The notes under the pieces were generated by a model. The model was not told the origin of the DNA, searched no databases, and worked only from the letters and a program-made list of their open reading frames with translations. DNA of 64,000 nucleotides from AAA044-D11 sp965268555. Its GTDB lineage: Bacteria; Actinomycetota; Actinomycetes; Nanopelagicales; Nanopelagicaceae. A program made the translations under genes and the position numbers. Shown in pieces: positions 53,726 to 62,025 of this stretch (the stretch's first letter is position 1; each line of letters begins with the position of its first letter). The DNA lies in NCBI GenBank assembly GCA_965268555.1, contig OZ254174.1:1313871-1377870 (forward strand), given 5' to 3'.

Positions 53726-55320
53726 ACGATAAATCGTTGGTGAAGTCTTCAACCGTTATGGCGATCGGCACGATCTTTTCTCGGATAACAGGTCTTATCC
53801 GTGGTCTACTTCTTGTTGCGGTCTTAGGCACGACACTTCTTGGCGACACATTTAACGTTGCTAATACGATGCCTAATATTTTGTATAACTTAATTATTGG
53901 CGGTGCACTTACTGCGGTTTTCGTTCCACAAATTGTTAGAGCAACCAAAGATGAAGATGGCGGAAGCGCATTTATCTCGCGTCTAGTTACTGTGACCTCA
54001 GTATTCCTAGGTTTATTAGTTCTTCTTTCAGTTTTACTCGCTCCGGTTCTCGTTCGAATATTCGCAACTAGTTATGTGAATACTCGAGCCTTCGACGTCA
54101 CCACGCTGTTTATGCGCTTCTGTCTGCCCCAAATCTTCTTTATGGGTTTATTTGCCTTGTTGGCACAAGTAGCAAATGCGAAGGGGAAATTTGGCCCGAT
54201 GATGTGGGCACCGGTTTTAAATAACTTAATTGCCATCGGAGTCTTTGGCTGGTTCTTGAAATACACAACACAAGCAACAGTAGAAACAATTCCAACTTCA
54301 GAAATAATCTGGATTGGACTTGGATCGACTGCGGGATATGTAGCTCAGGCTCTTATTTTGATTCCTGTTATTTCAAAAACCAAAATCAAGATCCGTCCGC
54401 GTTTTGATTGGAAAGACTCTGAACTTCGCAGATCACTTCACCTGGGAACTTGGACTCTGCTATTTGCAGCAATATCTCAAGTTAGTTATCTGGTGACAGT
54501 GAATCTTTCTACCGGGGCTGCTGTAAAGGCTATTAAAGAGGGAGTAGAGACTGGAGTTGGTTTTACACCATTTAGTAATGCGCTACTTATTTACATGTTG
54601 CCACATTCAATAATTACCATTTCAGTTGTAACGGCGCTTCTTCCCACGCTCTCGAAATTCGCGCATGAAAAACAACCGCAAATGATTCATGATCAATTAG
54701 TCAAGGCAATGCGATTAGTTGGCCTAATTACCGTTCCCAGTTCGATCGCCTTCTTATTTTTTGGACCGATGATGACCGAAGCGTTATTTTTTGGAATTTC
54801 AATTGCAGACTCGAATTATCTTGGTTATGCGCTCTCTGCACTCGCTTTGGGCTTGGCACCAATGAGCGTTAACTTGATTGCACTTCGCGGATTGAATGCT
54901 TTTGAGAACGTTAAATTACAAGTTCTAAGCAATACCGTGATGAATGTTGTGGGAATTTTGCTTTCAGTTGTTGTTGCAGTTGCACTGCCTGCCAAATGGG
55001 TAACAGTTGGGCTAGCCGGCGCTCTGGCTTTTAGTTACTTCTTTGGCGCTTGGAGTTCAGTGCGCTTGCTCCGAAAGTTTGAAATCCATATCTCAATCGC
55101 TGAAGTTGCAGGGTTTTATCTAAAGCTTGCAGTTTTTGCGCTTCTTCTCGCAGTTCCACTTTGGTTTGTTCGCGACTTGATTCCTGGCGGGAATATCGTC
55201 CGCTTGATTTTCGTTCTAGTTATATGCGGTGCTGGATATCTAGGGCTCTGCAAATTGGCTCGTGTTAGTGAAATAACTAGCGCCATTGAAGTTCTTACTA
55301 GTCGTAAAAAGATAGGGTAG
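53722..55320 (+). CDS. murJ: lipid II flippase MurJ
   Basis: 532 residues with about 14 membrane helices of the MVF family. The N-terminal ATIFSRITGLIRGLLLVAVLG-like segment and helix 2 FNVANTMPNILYNLIIGGALTAVFVP carry the conserved charged/polar residues of the flippase cavity. It ends after the membrane core, so the cytosolic pseudokinase and solute-binding domains fused to mycobacterial MviN are absent. It overlaps the DUF6049-like gene by four bases; trxB follows after 4 bp. Confidence 0.93.
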   Translation: MNDKSLVKSSTVMAIGTIFSRITGLIRGLLLVAVLGTTLLGDTFNVANTMPNILYNLIIGGALTAVFVPQIVRATKDEDGGSAFISRLVTVTSVFLGLLVLLSVLLAPVLVRIFATSYVNTRAFDVTTLFMRFCLPQIFFMGLFALLAQVANAKGKFGPMMWAPVLNNLIAIGVFGWFLKYTTQATVETIPTSEIIWIGLGSTAGYVAQALILIPVISKTKIKIRPRFDWKDSELRRSLHLGTWTLLFAAISQVSYLVTVNLSTGAAVKAIKEGVETGVGFTPFSNALLIYMLPHSIITISVVTALLPTLSKFAHEKQPQMIHDQLVKAMRLVGLITVPSSIAFLFFGPMMTEALFFGISIADSNYLGYALSALALGLAPMSVNLIALRGLNAFENVKLQVLSNTVMNVVGILLSVVVAVALPAKWVTVGLAGALAFSYFFGAWSSVRLLRKFEIHISIAEVAGFYLKLAVFALLLAVPLWFVRDLIPGGNIVRLIFVLVICGAGYLGLCKLARVSEITSAIEVLTSRKKIG

Positions 55321-55324
55321 CCAA

Positions 55325-56254
55325 ATGAGCGAAGTGCATGAATTAGTAATTGTTGGTTCTGGTCCGGCTGGATATACCGCCGCTATTTATGCTGCTCGCG
55401 CCCAACTATCTCCGATTCTCTATGAAGGATCTGTAACTGCTGGTGGCGCTTTAATGAACACAACAGATGTTGAAAACTTTCCTGGTTTCCCTGAAGGTGT
55501 AATGGGTCCTGATTTAATGGATTCACTTCGCAAACAGTGCGAACGATTTGGAACAAAGTTAGTAACTGATGACATAGTTTCTATGGATTTAACAAGTGAA
55601 ATTAAAGTGTTAACAGATGGTTCTGGAAATACCTTAAAAGCTAAGTCAGTAATTCTTGCAACTGGATCAGCTTATAAAGAGATTGGTTTGGTAAACGAGA
55701 AGCGGTTATCCGGTCGCGGAGTTTCTTGGTGCGCAACTTGCGATGGCTTCTTCTTTAGAGAGAAAGTTTTAGCTGTCGTTGGGGGCGGAGATTCTGCAAT
55801 GGAGGAAGCCAACTTCTTAACTAGATTTGCGACAAAAGTTTTTGTAATTCACCGACGCGATTCGCTACGTGCTTCTAAAATTATGGTTGAACGCGCGATG
55901 GCAAATCCCAAAATTGAATTTATTTGGAATACTGAAGTTATAGATGTACTTGGCGGCGAGAAAGTCTCGGGATTAAAACTTCGTAACTTAGTTACCAATG
56001 AAGAGAGCGCTAAAGATTTCGATGGTTTGTTTGTGGCCATCGGGCACTTGCCTCGCAGCGAGCTACTAACAGGACAAATTGATTTAGATTCTGAGGGCTA
56101 TGTGAAGGTTGAAGGGCGTTCGACTAGAACAAATCAGAAGGGCGTCTTTGCTTGTGGCGATCTTGTTGACCACACCTACCGCCAAGCGATAACCGCAGCC
56201 GGTTCAGGTTGCCAAGCAGCTCTGGATGCTGAACGCTTCCTTGCTGGACACTAA
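55325..56254 (+). CDS. trxB: thioredoxin-disulfide reductase
   Basis: NADPH-dependent flavoprotein, 309 residues. FAD-binding GSGPAGYTAAIYAARA at the N terminus, redox site WCATCDG near residues 138-144, NADPH-binding GGGDSAMEEANFL, and C-terminal FACGDLVDHTYRQAITAAGSG. It is followed by trxA 41 bp away, giving a complete thioredoxin system. TAGGGT plus six bases precedes the ATG, though AGGG could instead act as a ribosome site. Confidence 0.96.
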   Translation: MSEVHELVIVGSGPAGYTAAIYAARAQLSPILYEGSVTAGGALMNTTDVENFPGFPEGVMGPDLMDSLRKQCERFGTKLVTDDIVSMDLTSEIKVLTDGSGNTLKAKSVILATGSAYKEIGLVNEKRLSGRGVSWCATCDGFFFREKVLAVVGGGDSAMEEANFLTRFATKVFVIHRRDSLRASKIMVERAMANPKIEFIWNTEVIDVLGGEKVSGLKLRNLVTNEESAKDFDGLFVAIGHLPRSELLTGQIDLDSEGYVKVEGRSTRTNQKGVFACGDLVDHTYRQAITAAGSGCQAALDAERFLAGH

Positions 56255-56295
56255 TTACACTTAAGCGAATAAAACTAGAAGAGATATGAGGAAAA

Positions 56296-56619
56296 ATGAG
56301 CGCAGCACAACCAGTAACAACAGCTACCTTCGATGAAGTAGTTCTAAAGAGTTCAACGCCGGTTCTTGTAGATTTTTGGGCTGAATGGTGTGGTCCATGC
56401 CGCGCTGTCGGACCAATTCTTGATGAGATCGCAACTGAGTATGCGGACAAGATCAAAGTTGTTAAGTTAAACACCGACGAAGAGTCTGCTATTGCTATCA
56501 AGTATGGAATAACTTCGATTCCTACTTTAAATGTTTATGTAAACGGCGAAGTTGTTAAAACTGTAATTGGCGCTAAGCCAAAACCAGCACTATTAAAAGA
56601 ACTCGCAGCGTTTATCTAA
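56296..56619 (+). CDS. trxA: thioredoxin
   Basis: 107-residue thioredoxin with active site WCGPC (Cys32, Cys35), FWAEWC start of the fold and the cis-Pro SIPTLNVYVNG. Substrate of the TrxB encoded just upstream. GAGGAAAA lies before the ATG. It serves ribonucleotide reductase and general thiol maintenance. Confidence 0.97.
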   Translation: MSAAQPVTTATFDEVVLKSSTPVLVDFWAEWCGPCRAVGPILDEIATEYADKIKVVKLNTDEESAIAIKYGITSIPTLNVYVNGEVVKTVIGAKPKPALLKELAAFI

Positions 56620-56623
56620 ATTC

Positions 56624-57718
56624 ATGTCTCCATCTGGTGAGGAGACCAATGTAATTTCGTTGGTCACAAATACTTTAACCAGGCTTGGGTTTTTAAAAAC
56701 TGCATCAAATACTTTTGGTGCAGTTGAAGAAGATGGTCTACGTGCATTTCAGCAAGAGCGCGGGCTAATTGTTTCTGGAAAAATTGATGACCAAACCCTT
56801 CGCGCTATAGATGAAGCTCGATGGAAACTTGGCGATCGAATTTTGTCATTTGTTCCGGGTAAACCACTTCGTGGTGATGATGTCGCAACTCTGCAATCTC
56901 GATTAGTTGATATGGGTTTTGATTGTGGGCGAGTGGATGCAATTTTTGGTGCGCGCACCGATGGTGCGGTAAAAGAGTTTCAGAAATCTGTTGGTGTGAA
57001 AGTTGATGGTGTTTGTGGTCCCGCAACAATTATGTCTTTAATGCGTTTAGTAAAAACTGTTTCTGGCGGCGCCCCGATTCAACTTAGAGATAATGCAAAC
57101 CGCGCAGTTCGCGGCCCAGCGCTTGCAAATAAGATTATTGTTTTGGATCCAAGTTCACTTAATGAAGACCGGGAAATTGCCTTTGATATCGCCCAACGAT
57201 TAGAGGGTCGCTTAATTGCTTTGGGTGTGACTGTCTATTTGTCGCGAAGTGGTGCCCAAGATCCAAGTGAAGTAGCTCGGATTAAGTTAGCAAATGAATC
57301 TGGAGCGGATTTAGTTATTTCGTTCCACACCGATAATTACAAAAATGAGTTAGCACACGGCCTTGCTACTTATTACTATGGAAATGATTTGCATGGCGTT
57401 CATTCGGTTGTTGGTGAAAGATTTGCCGCTTTGGTACAACGTGAAATTACCGCTAGGACAGATTTATTAAATTGTCGCACCCATGCGAAATCTTGGGATT
57501 TACTCCGCCTGACAAAGGCGCCGACGGTGCGTATTGACTTGGGCTATCTCTCAAACCCTGGCGATGTGAAACGTCTTGGCGATGTAACTTTCCGGGAAAC
57601 GGTAGTTGAATCAATAATTGTTGCAATTCAGCGCCTTTACTTATCGGCAGAAAATGATGCAAAGACCGGGACTTTGAAGATTTCAGATCTGCGCAAAGCA
57701 GGTATCCGCAAGGATTAA
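56624..57718 (+). CDS. cwlM: CwlM-like peptidoglycan amidase-fold protein, probably inactive
   Basis: 364 residues: two peptidoglycan-binding domains (about 10-65 and 78-140) and an amidase_3 fold (165-340). Active amidases have DPGHGG, an SIHAN-type His and a final VExGFLSN Glu. Here these read LDPSSL, SFHTDN and IDLGYLSN: the first zinc His and the catalytic Glu are replaced. Mycobacterial CwlM likewise lacks these and acts as a PknB-phosphorylated activator of MurA (family knowledge). With pknB in the same window a regulatory role is likely. Follows trxA by 4 bp. Confidence 0.88.
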   Translation: MSPSGEETNVISLVTNTLTRLGFLKTASNTFGAVEEDGLRAFQQERGLIVSGKIDDQTLRAIDEARWKLGDRILSFVPGKPLRGDDVATLQSRLVDMGFDCGRVDAIFGARTDGAVKEFQKSVGVKVDGVCGPATIMSLMRLVKTVSGGAPIQLRDNANRAVRGPALANKIIVLDPSSLNEDREIAFDIAQRLEGRLIALGVTVYLSRSGAQDPSEVARIKLANESGADLVISFHTDNYKNELAHGLATYYYGNDLHGVHSVVGERFAALVQREITARTDLLNCRTHAKSWDLLRLTKAPTVRIDLGYLSNPGDVKRLGDVTFRETVVESIIVAIQRLYLSAENDAKTGTLKISDLRKAGIRKD

Positions 57719-57758
57719 TTCAATTCATTCCCAGAGGCGGTTGTGGCAAGATTGGGGA

Positions 57759-59012
57759 ATGGGAAACGACATAACGCGCATTCACACTGGGGATATTCAG
57801 AATTTAACTGAACGTTTTGCCCATCGCGCAGCAATGATGAAGCCGAGTGAAATTCGCTCGCTCTTCGCGGTTGCCTCTCGTCCCGACATTGTTTCGCTTG
57901 CGGGTGGAATGCCAAATCTTTCGGCATTTCCGATGGAGATGATGGCAAGTGTTATTGAAAAGTTAATTTTAGAAAATGGCCAAGAGGCTTTGCAATACGG
58001 CAGTGGCCAAGGACATCCAAAGCTACGGGAGCAAATTTGCGATGTGATGGCACTTGAAGGAATTCGCGCCCATCCAGATGATGTAATTGTTACAACTGGT
58101 TCGCAGCAAGCGCTCGATTTAATTTCCAGAATTTTTATTGATCCAGGCGATGTAGTTCTAGTTGAAGCGCCGTCTTATGTCGGAGCTCTTGGAACTTTCC
58201 ATCAATATGAAGCAAAGGTTGTCCATGTTGCGATGGATGACAATGGTTTAATTCCGATTGCGCTTCGTGAAGCAATTACTGCTACTCGCGCGACAGGTCG
58301 CAAAATCAAATTCTTGTACTTAATCCCGAACTATCAGAACCCTGCCGGAGTTCTGTTAAGTGCTGAACGACGTACTGAAATTCTGGAAATTTGTCGCGAA
58401 GAAGCAATCTTTGTAATTGAAGACAATCCATATGGGTTACTTGGTTTTGACCGGCCTTCACCGAATGCGATGCGTGCAGAAGATTCCGAAAACGTGCTTT
58501 ATCTTGGCACTTTCTCCAAAACTATTGCGCCGGGATTACGTGTTGGCTGGGCGCTAGTTCCACAGGCGCTAAAAGAGAAGCTTGTAATTGCAAGCGAGTC
58601 TTCGATTCTCTGCCCATCAAATTTCACACAACTAGCTATCTCGGGTTACCTCTCGGACCAACCTTGGCGCGATCAGATTGCATCCTTCACTCAACTTTAT
58701 AAAGTTCGCAGAGATGCAATGCTAGAAACTTTGGAAGCTACATTTCCGCCCGGTGCTACTTGGACCAAACCAGGTGGTGGGTTTTATGTTTGGGTCACAC
58801 TTCCACCAGAGATTGATACCAAGGCTTTGATGCCTAAAGCGATTGTTTCAAAGGTGGCTTACGTGCCTGGAACAGCTTTTTATGCCGACGGCCTAGGAAG
58901 TTGGTCGCTGCGGCTCTCCTATTGCTTCCCAAGTCCAGAACGAATCCGAGATGGCGTTAAATCTTTGGCTGGGGTTATTAAAACCGAGATGCAACTTCGT
59001 GGAATAAATTAG
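57759..59012 (+). CDS. PLP-dependent aminotransferase (class I/II, MocR/2-aminoadipate type)
   Basis: About 417 residues. Fold-type I aminotransferase with the PLP Lys in GTFSKTIAPGLRVGW near residue 251, IPNYQNPAGVLLS and IEDNPYGLL (Asp binding the pyridine N). No N-terminal regulator domain. The segment SLAGGMPNLSAFP is typical of LysN/KAT II-like enzymes, so 2-aminoadipate, branched or aromatic amino acids are possible substrates. Start ATG 57759; TTG 57741 is an alternative. Convergent with parB, 4 bp apart. Confidence 0.87.
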   Translation: MGNDITRIHTGDIQNLTERFAHRAAMMKPSEIRSLFAVASRPDIVSLAGGMPNLSAFPMEMMASVIEKLILENGQEALQYGSGQGHPKLREQICDVMALEGIRAHPDDVIVTTGSQQALDLISRIFIDPGDVVLVEAPSYVGALGTFHQYEAKVVHVAMDDNGLIPIALREAITATRATGRKIKFLYLIPNYQNPAGVLLSAERRTEILEICREEAIFVIEDNPYGLLGFDRPSPNAMRAEDSENVLYLGTFSKTIAPGLRVGWALVPQALKEKLVIASESSILCPSNFTQLAISGYLSDQPWRDQIASFTQLYKVRRDAMLETLEATFPPGATWTKPGGGFYVWVTLPPEIDTKALMPKAIVSKVAYVPGTAFYADGLGSWSLRLSYCFPSPERIRDGVKSLAGVIKTEMQLRGIN

Positions 59013-59016
59013 CGGG

Positions 59017-59889
59017 CTAAATTAATTTATTAATTCGCTCTAAATCTTCAAGTGTTGCAAACTCAATTGTAATTTTTCCTTTTTGCTTTCCTAGTTCTAC
59101 TGTTACTCGCGTATCTAGTCGATCTGACATCCCATCAGCCAACTCTTTAAGGCGTGGTGATAAAAGTTTTCCTGCTTTTGGTTTCGCGGTCTTAGTAGAA
59201 CCTTGGTGAGTAGCAACAATCTCTTCGGTAGCGCGAACGCTTAAACCTTCAGCAACTATTCGGCCAGCCAGCTTTTCAATCTCGCCCTCATCGGTTAAAG
59301 ATAAAAGTGCGCGAGCATGACCGGCAGATAAAATTCCTGCAGCAACACGACGTTGCACACTTGCCGGAAGATTTAGTAAACGAAGTGTGTTTGTGATTAC
59401 TGGTCTGGATTTTCCAACTTTCACTGCAAGTTCATCATGGGTGTATCCGAAATCATTTAACAAGTTTTGATAGGCCGAACCCTCTTCGAGTGGGTTTAAT
59501 TGGCTGCGATGAATGTTCTCAAGAAGAGCTTCGCGAAGTAATTCATTGTCTGGTGTCTGGCGAATTATTACTGGAATTGTTTTTAACCCAGCTAATTTGG
59601 AGGCGCGCAATCTGCGTTCGCCCATTATCAATTCATATCTGCCATTACCTAAATCTCTGACAACTGGTGGTTGTAAAACACCGACTTCTTTTATTGAAGC
59701 AGATAATTCATTTAGCGCATCAGTATCAAAAATAGTTCTAGGTTGTTTTGGGTTTGGAACAATTGCATTTATATCAACTTCACCTTGATCGGCAATTGTT
59801 ACACCGGTGTTCGAAGTTATTGGAGTTGTAAGTGATGTTGGAATTAGTGAATCTAATCCGCGACCTAATCCGCCTTTGCGAGTACTCAT
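59017..59889 (-). CDS. parB: chromosome partitioning protein ParB
   Basis: 290 residues. N-terminal KGGLGRGLDSLIP, the CTPase/ParB core with GERRLRASK near 91-99 and ENIHRSQLNPLEEG near 118-132, a helix-turn-helix that reads parS, and a C-terminal dimer domain (ITIEFATLEDLERI). It binds the two parS sites at 60798 and 61427 and loads SMC. ATGA overlap with parA. Confidence 0.95.
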   Translation of the reverse strand: MSTRKGGLGRGLDSLIPTSLTTPITSNTGVTIADQGEVDINAIVPNPKQPRTIFDTDALNELSASIKEVGVLQPPVVRDLGNGRYELIMGERRLRASKLAGLKTIPVIIRQTPDNELLREALLENIHRSQLNPLEEGSAYQNLLNDFGYTHDELAVKVGKSRPVITNTLRLLNLPASVQRRVAAGILSAGHARALLSLTDEGEIEKLAGRIVAEGLSVRATEEIVATHQGSTKTAKPKAGKLLSPRLKELADGMSDRLDTRVTVELGKQKGKITIEFATLEDLERINKLI

Positions 59890-60818
59890 GCTGTGTGCGC
59901 TCCATTATTTAAGTTGTTTAGATTATTCAAAACTTCACCAGAGCCACGTCTAGCAATCTCTCGGGCCACAGTCATATAGGCAATTGCGCCAGGAGACGAA
60001 GCGTCGTATGTCATTACAGTTTGATTAAATGATGGCGCTTCTGAAACTCGTACTGCTCTTGGAATCGGAACATCAATTAATTCATTTGGGAAATGTTGGC
60101 GCACGCTATTTGCAACATCGTTTGCAAGTCTTGTTCTTGAATCAAACATTGTTAAAACAATTGTTGAAATTCGAACTCTCTGATTAAGCATCTGCTGTAC
60201 CTGTTGCAAGGTTTTCAATAATAAAGTTAGGCCCTCAAGTGAGTAATATTCACACTGAATAGGCACCATTACTTCTTCGGCTGCTGTTAAGGCATTTACA
60301 GTTAGAAGTCCGAGACTTGGTGGGCAATCAATAATTACATAATCAATTCGATTACCTATTGCTTCGCGCTCTGCTAAGAATTTTTCTAAAGCTAATTTCA
60401 AACGAGATTCGCGTGAAACAAAACCGACCATGTTTATTTCAGCTGCTGCTAATTCAACATCGGCAGGTGCGCACTCCAAATGCGGGAAGCCGGCGACTTT
60501 CATTACAACTTGCGAAAGCGGCAAATCTTTAACTAAAACTTCGTACATTCCAGCTAGCTCTTCACGATCTATCCCAAGTGCGGTACAGGCATTGCCTTGC
60601 GGATCTAGATCAATTACCAAAACTTTTAAGCCCCCCATAGCTAGGGCTGCGGCGATATTGACTGCAGTGGTGGTCTTGCCTACCCCGCCTTTTTGATTGG
60701 CCACAGTGAAGACCCTGGTCTTTAAGGGTGTGGGCATCGGCTCTTTAAGTCGTCGGATTCCGATGACTTTTGGCTTTGACGCCAGCTCTGCCCGAGATGT
60801 TTCACGTGAATCATTCAC
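59886..60818 (-). CDS. parA: chromosome partitioning ATPase ParA
   Basis: 310 residues from GTG 60818. Deviant Walker A FTVANQKGGVGKTTTAVN near residues 37-54, DLDPQGNA and the Walker B VIIDCPPSLG. The N terminus NDSRETSRAEL is encoded by a near-perfect parS site, so the first codons and the segregation site overlap. An internal ATG (MPTPLKTRVF) just before the ATPase core is an alternative start. Works with ParB for origin segregation. Confidence 0.95.
   Translation of the reverse strand: MNDSRETSRAELASKPKVIGIRRLKEPMPTPLKTRVFTVANQKGGVGKTTTAVNIAAALAMGGLKVLVIDLDPQGNACTALGIDREELAGMYEVLVKDLPLSQVVMKVAGFPHLECAPADVELAAAEINMVGFVSRESRLKLALEKFLAEREAIGNRIDYVIIDCPPSLGLLTVNALTAAEEVMVPIQCEYYSLEGLTLLLKTLQQVQQMLNQRVRISTIVLTMFDSRTRLANDVANSVRQHFPNELIDVPIPRAVRVSEAPSFNQTVMTYDASSPGAIAYMTVAREIARRGSGEVLNNLNNLNNGAHTA
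60798..60813. other. parS site overlapping the parA start
   Basis: TGTTTCACGTGAATCA differs from the parS consensus TGTTTCACGTGAAACA at one base. A second half, TTCACGTG, follows at 60814-60821. It lies over the first codons of parA and could let ParB control the promoter or start region. Confidence 0.88.
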
Positions 60819-60826
60819 GTGCGTAT

Positions 60827-61447
60827 CTAACCAGCCTTTTTGAGTTCGATAACTCGCGCTAGTGGCAACTCGCCTAAATTGATTTCATGTACCTCGGATT
60901 TGGCTACCTTTTTGAAGATTTTAGGTGCCTCAACCTTTGCCGCCTCAAGCTCGGCTGCTGCGCTCTCGCCCTTCATTGCTAGGAGTGAGCCCCCACCCAT
61001 TACTAAATGCCAAGAAACGCTAGCAAGCTTAGGAAGTGGGGCCACTGCCCGAGCGGTTACATAGCTAAAGCCGCCCTTAAAGGACTCTGCCCTGCCCCTT
61101 TTTACCGATATCTCGATGCCAAGTTCGGCGACTACCTCTTCCAAGAAGTCAATGCGGCGTTGAAGGGGTTCAAGGAGGGTCACTTTTAAGTCCGGTCTGG
61201 CCAAGGCGATCACAATTCCAGGAAGTCCTGCCCCGGAGCCAATATCAAGGAGTGAGGCCCCTTGGGAGATCAAAGTGGTGACTGGGATGCAATTCGCAAT
61301 ATGGCGCTCCCAGATAATTTCGCCCTCTTTTGGGCCAACAAGCCCTCGTTCAATTCCCCAGGTTGCCAAGATTTCGGCATATCTAGCTACCTCTTTTTGG
61401 CGCTCGCCAAAGTAGGTAGAGATTAAGGTTTCACGTGAAACGCTCAT
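60827..61447 (-). CDS. rsmG: 16S rRNA (guanine-527-N7) methyltransferase RsmG
   Basis: 206 residues. SAM-binding LLDIGSGAGLPGI near 68-80, VTLLEPLQRR and VTARAVAPL match RsmG/GidB, which methylates G527 in the 530 loop. The first residues MSVSRETLIS include VSRET, encoded by a parS site. Usual position between parA and jag. Confidence 0.95.
   Translation of the reverse strand: MSVSRETLISTYFGERQKEVARYAEILATWGIERGLVGPKEGEIIWERHIANCIPVTTLISQGASLLDIGSGAGLPGIVIALARPDLKVTLLEPLQRRIDFLEEVVAELGIEISVKRGRAESFKGGFSYVTARAVAPLPKLASVSWHLVMGGGSLLAMKGESAAAELEAAKVEAPKIFKKVAKSEVHEINLGELPLARVIELKKAG
61427..61442. other. parS site inside the rsmG start
   Basis: The 14-bp core GTTTCACGTGAAAC (61428-61441) is a perfect palindrome and matches the parS consensus; only the outermost bases differ. 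It lies 630 bp from the parA-linked site, about 2.5 kb from the window end where the origin is expected. Confidence 0.93.
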
Positions 61448-61467
61448 CGGCGCAGAGGTTTAAAAGC

Positions 61468-61953
61468 TTATTCGGGAAGTACTACAACACAGCGATTTGG
61501 GTCTTCGCCCTCTGACTCGCTGGTTAGGCCAATCTCTTGGATCGTGTCGTGTACAACCTTGCGTTCGAAGGCATTCATTGGGCGCAGCTTTACGCTCTCG
61601 CCAGAGGCTTTAACCTGGTCAGCGATTTCGTGGGCCAGCTTCGCTAGCTCCTCTTTCTTCTCGCTTCGGAAATTGTCGATGTCGAGCATTAATCGTGAGC
61701 GCTCGCCGGTAGATGTTTGAACGGCTAGACGGGTTAGCTCCTGGATTGCATCTAATACTTCGCCGCGATCCCCAACCAAATGGCCGAGCGCCCCGCCAGC
61801 GATAGCGAGTGATGCGCGATCGTTCTCAACATCTATGTCAATATCGCCATCAAGATCGGCAATATCCAAAAGCGCTTCTAAGTAATCTGCAGCTACATCG
61901 CCCTCTTCTTCAAGTCGGGAGACTAGGGACTTCTTCTCTACTACTTCGCTCAT
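61468..61953 (-). CDS. Jag/KhpB family RNA-binding protein (KH-R3H)
   Basis: 161 residues with an acidic N-terminal part (DLDGDIDIDVEND), a KH-like domain (GALGHLVGDRGEVLDAIQEL near 73-92) and a C-terminal R3H domain (RPMNAFERKVVHDTIQE, matching the R-x3-H pattern). KhpB binds RNA with KhpA and influences cell elongation in Gram-positives (family knowledge). The usual Jag-N domain is not present. It sits between yidC and rsmG, as is standard. Confidence 0.9.
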   Translation of the reverse strand: MSEVVEKKSLVSRLEEEGDVAADYLEALLDIADLDGDIDIDVENDRASLAIAGGALGHLVGDRGEVLDAIQELTRLAVQTSTGERSRLMLDIDNFRSEKKEELAKLAHEIADQVKASGESVKLRPMNAFERKVVHDTIQEIGLTSESEGEDPNRCVVVLPE

Positions 61954-62025
61954 TTTTCTCTCCTTTGGTGGGTAAAAATTGGGTTGTCAGATATATCTGG
62001 TTTGACCGATAAGTCCGATTTACTA

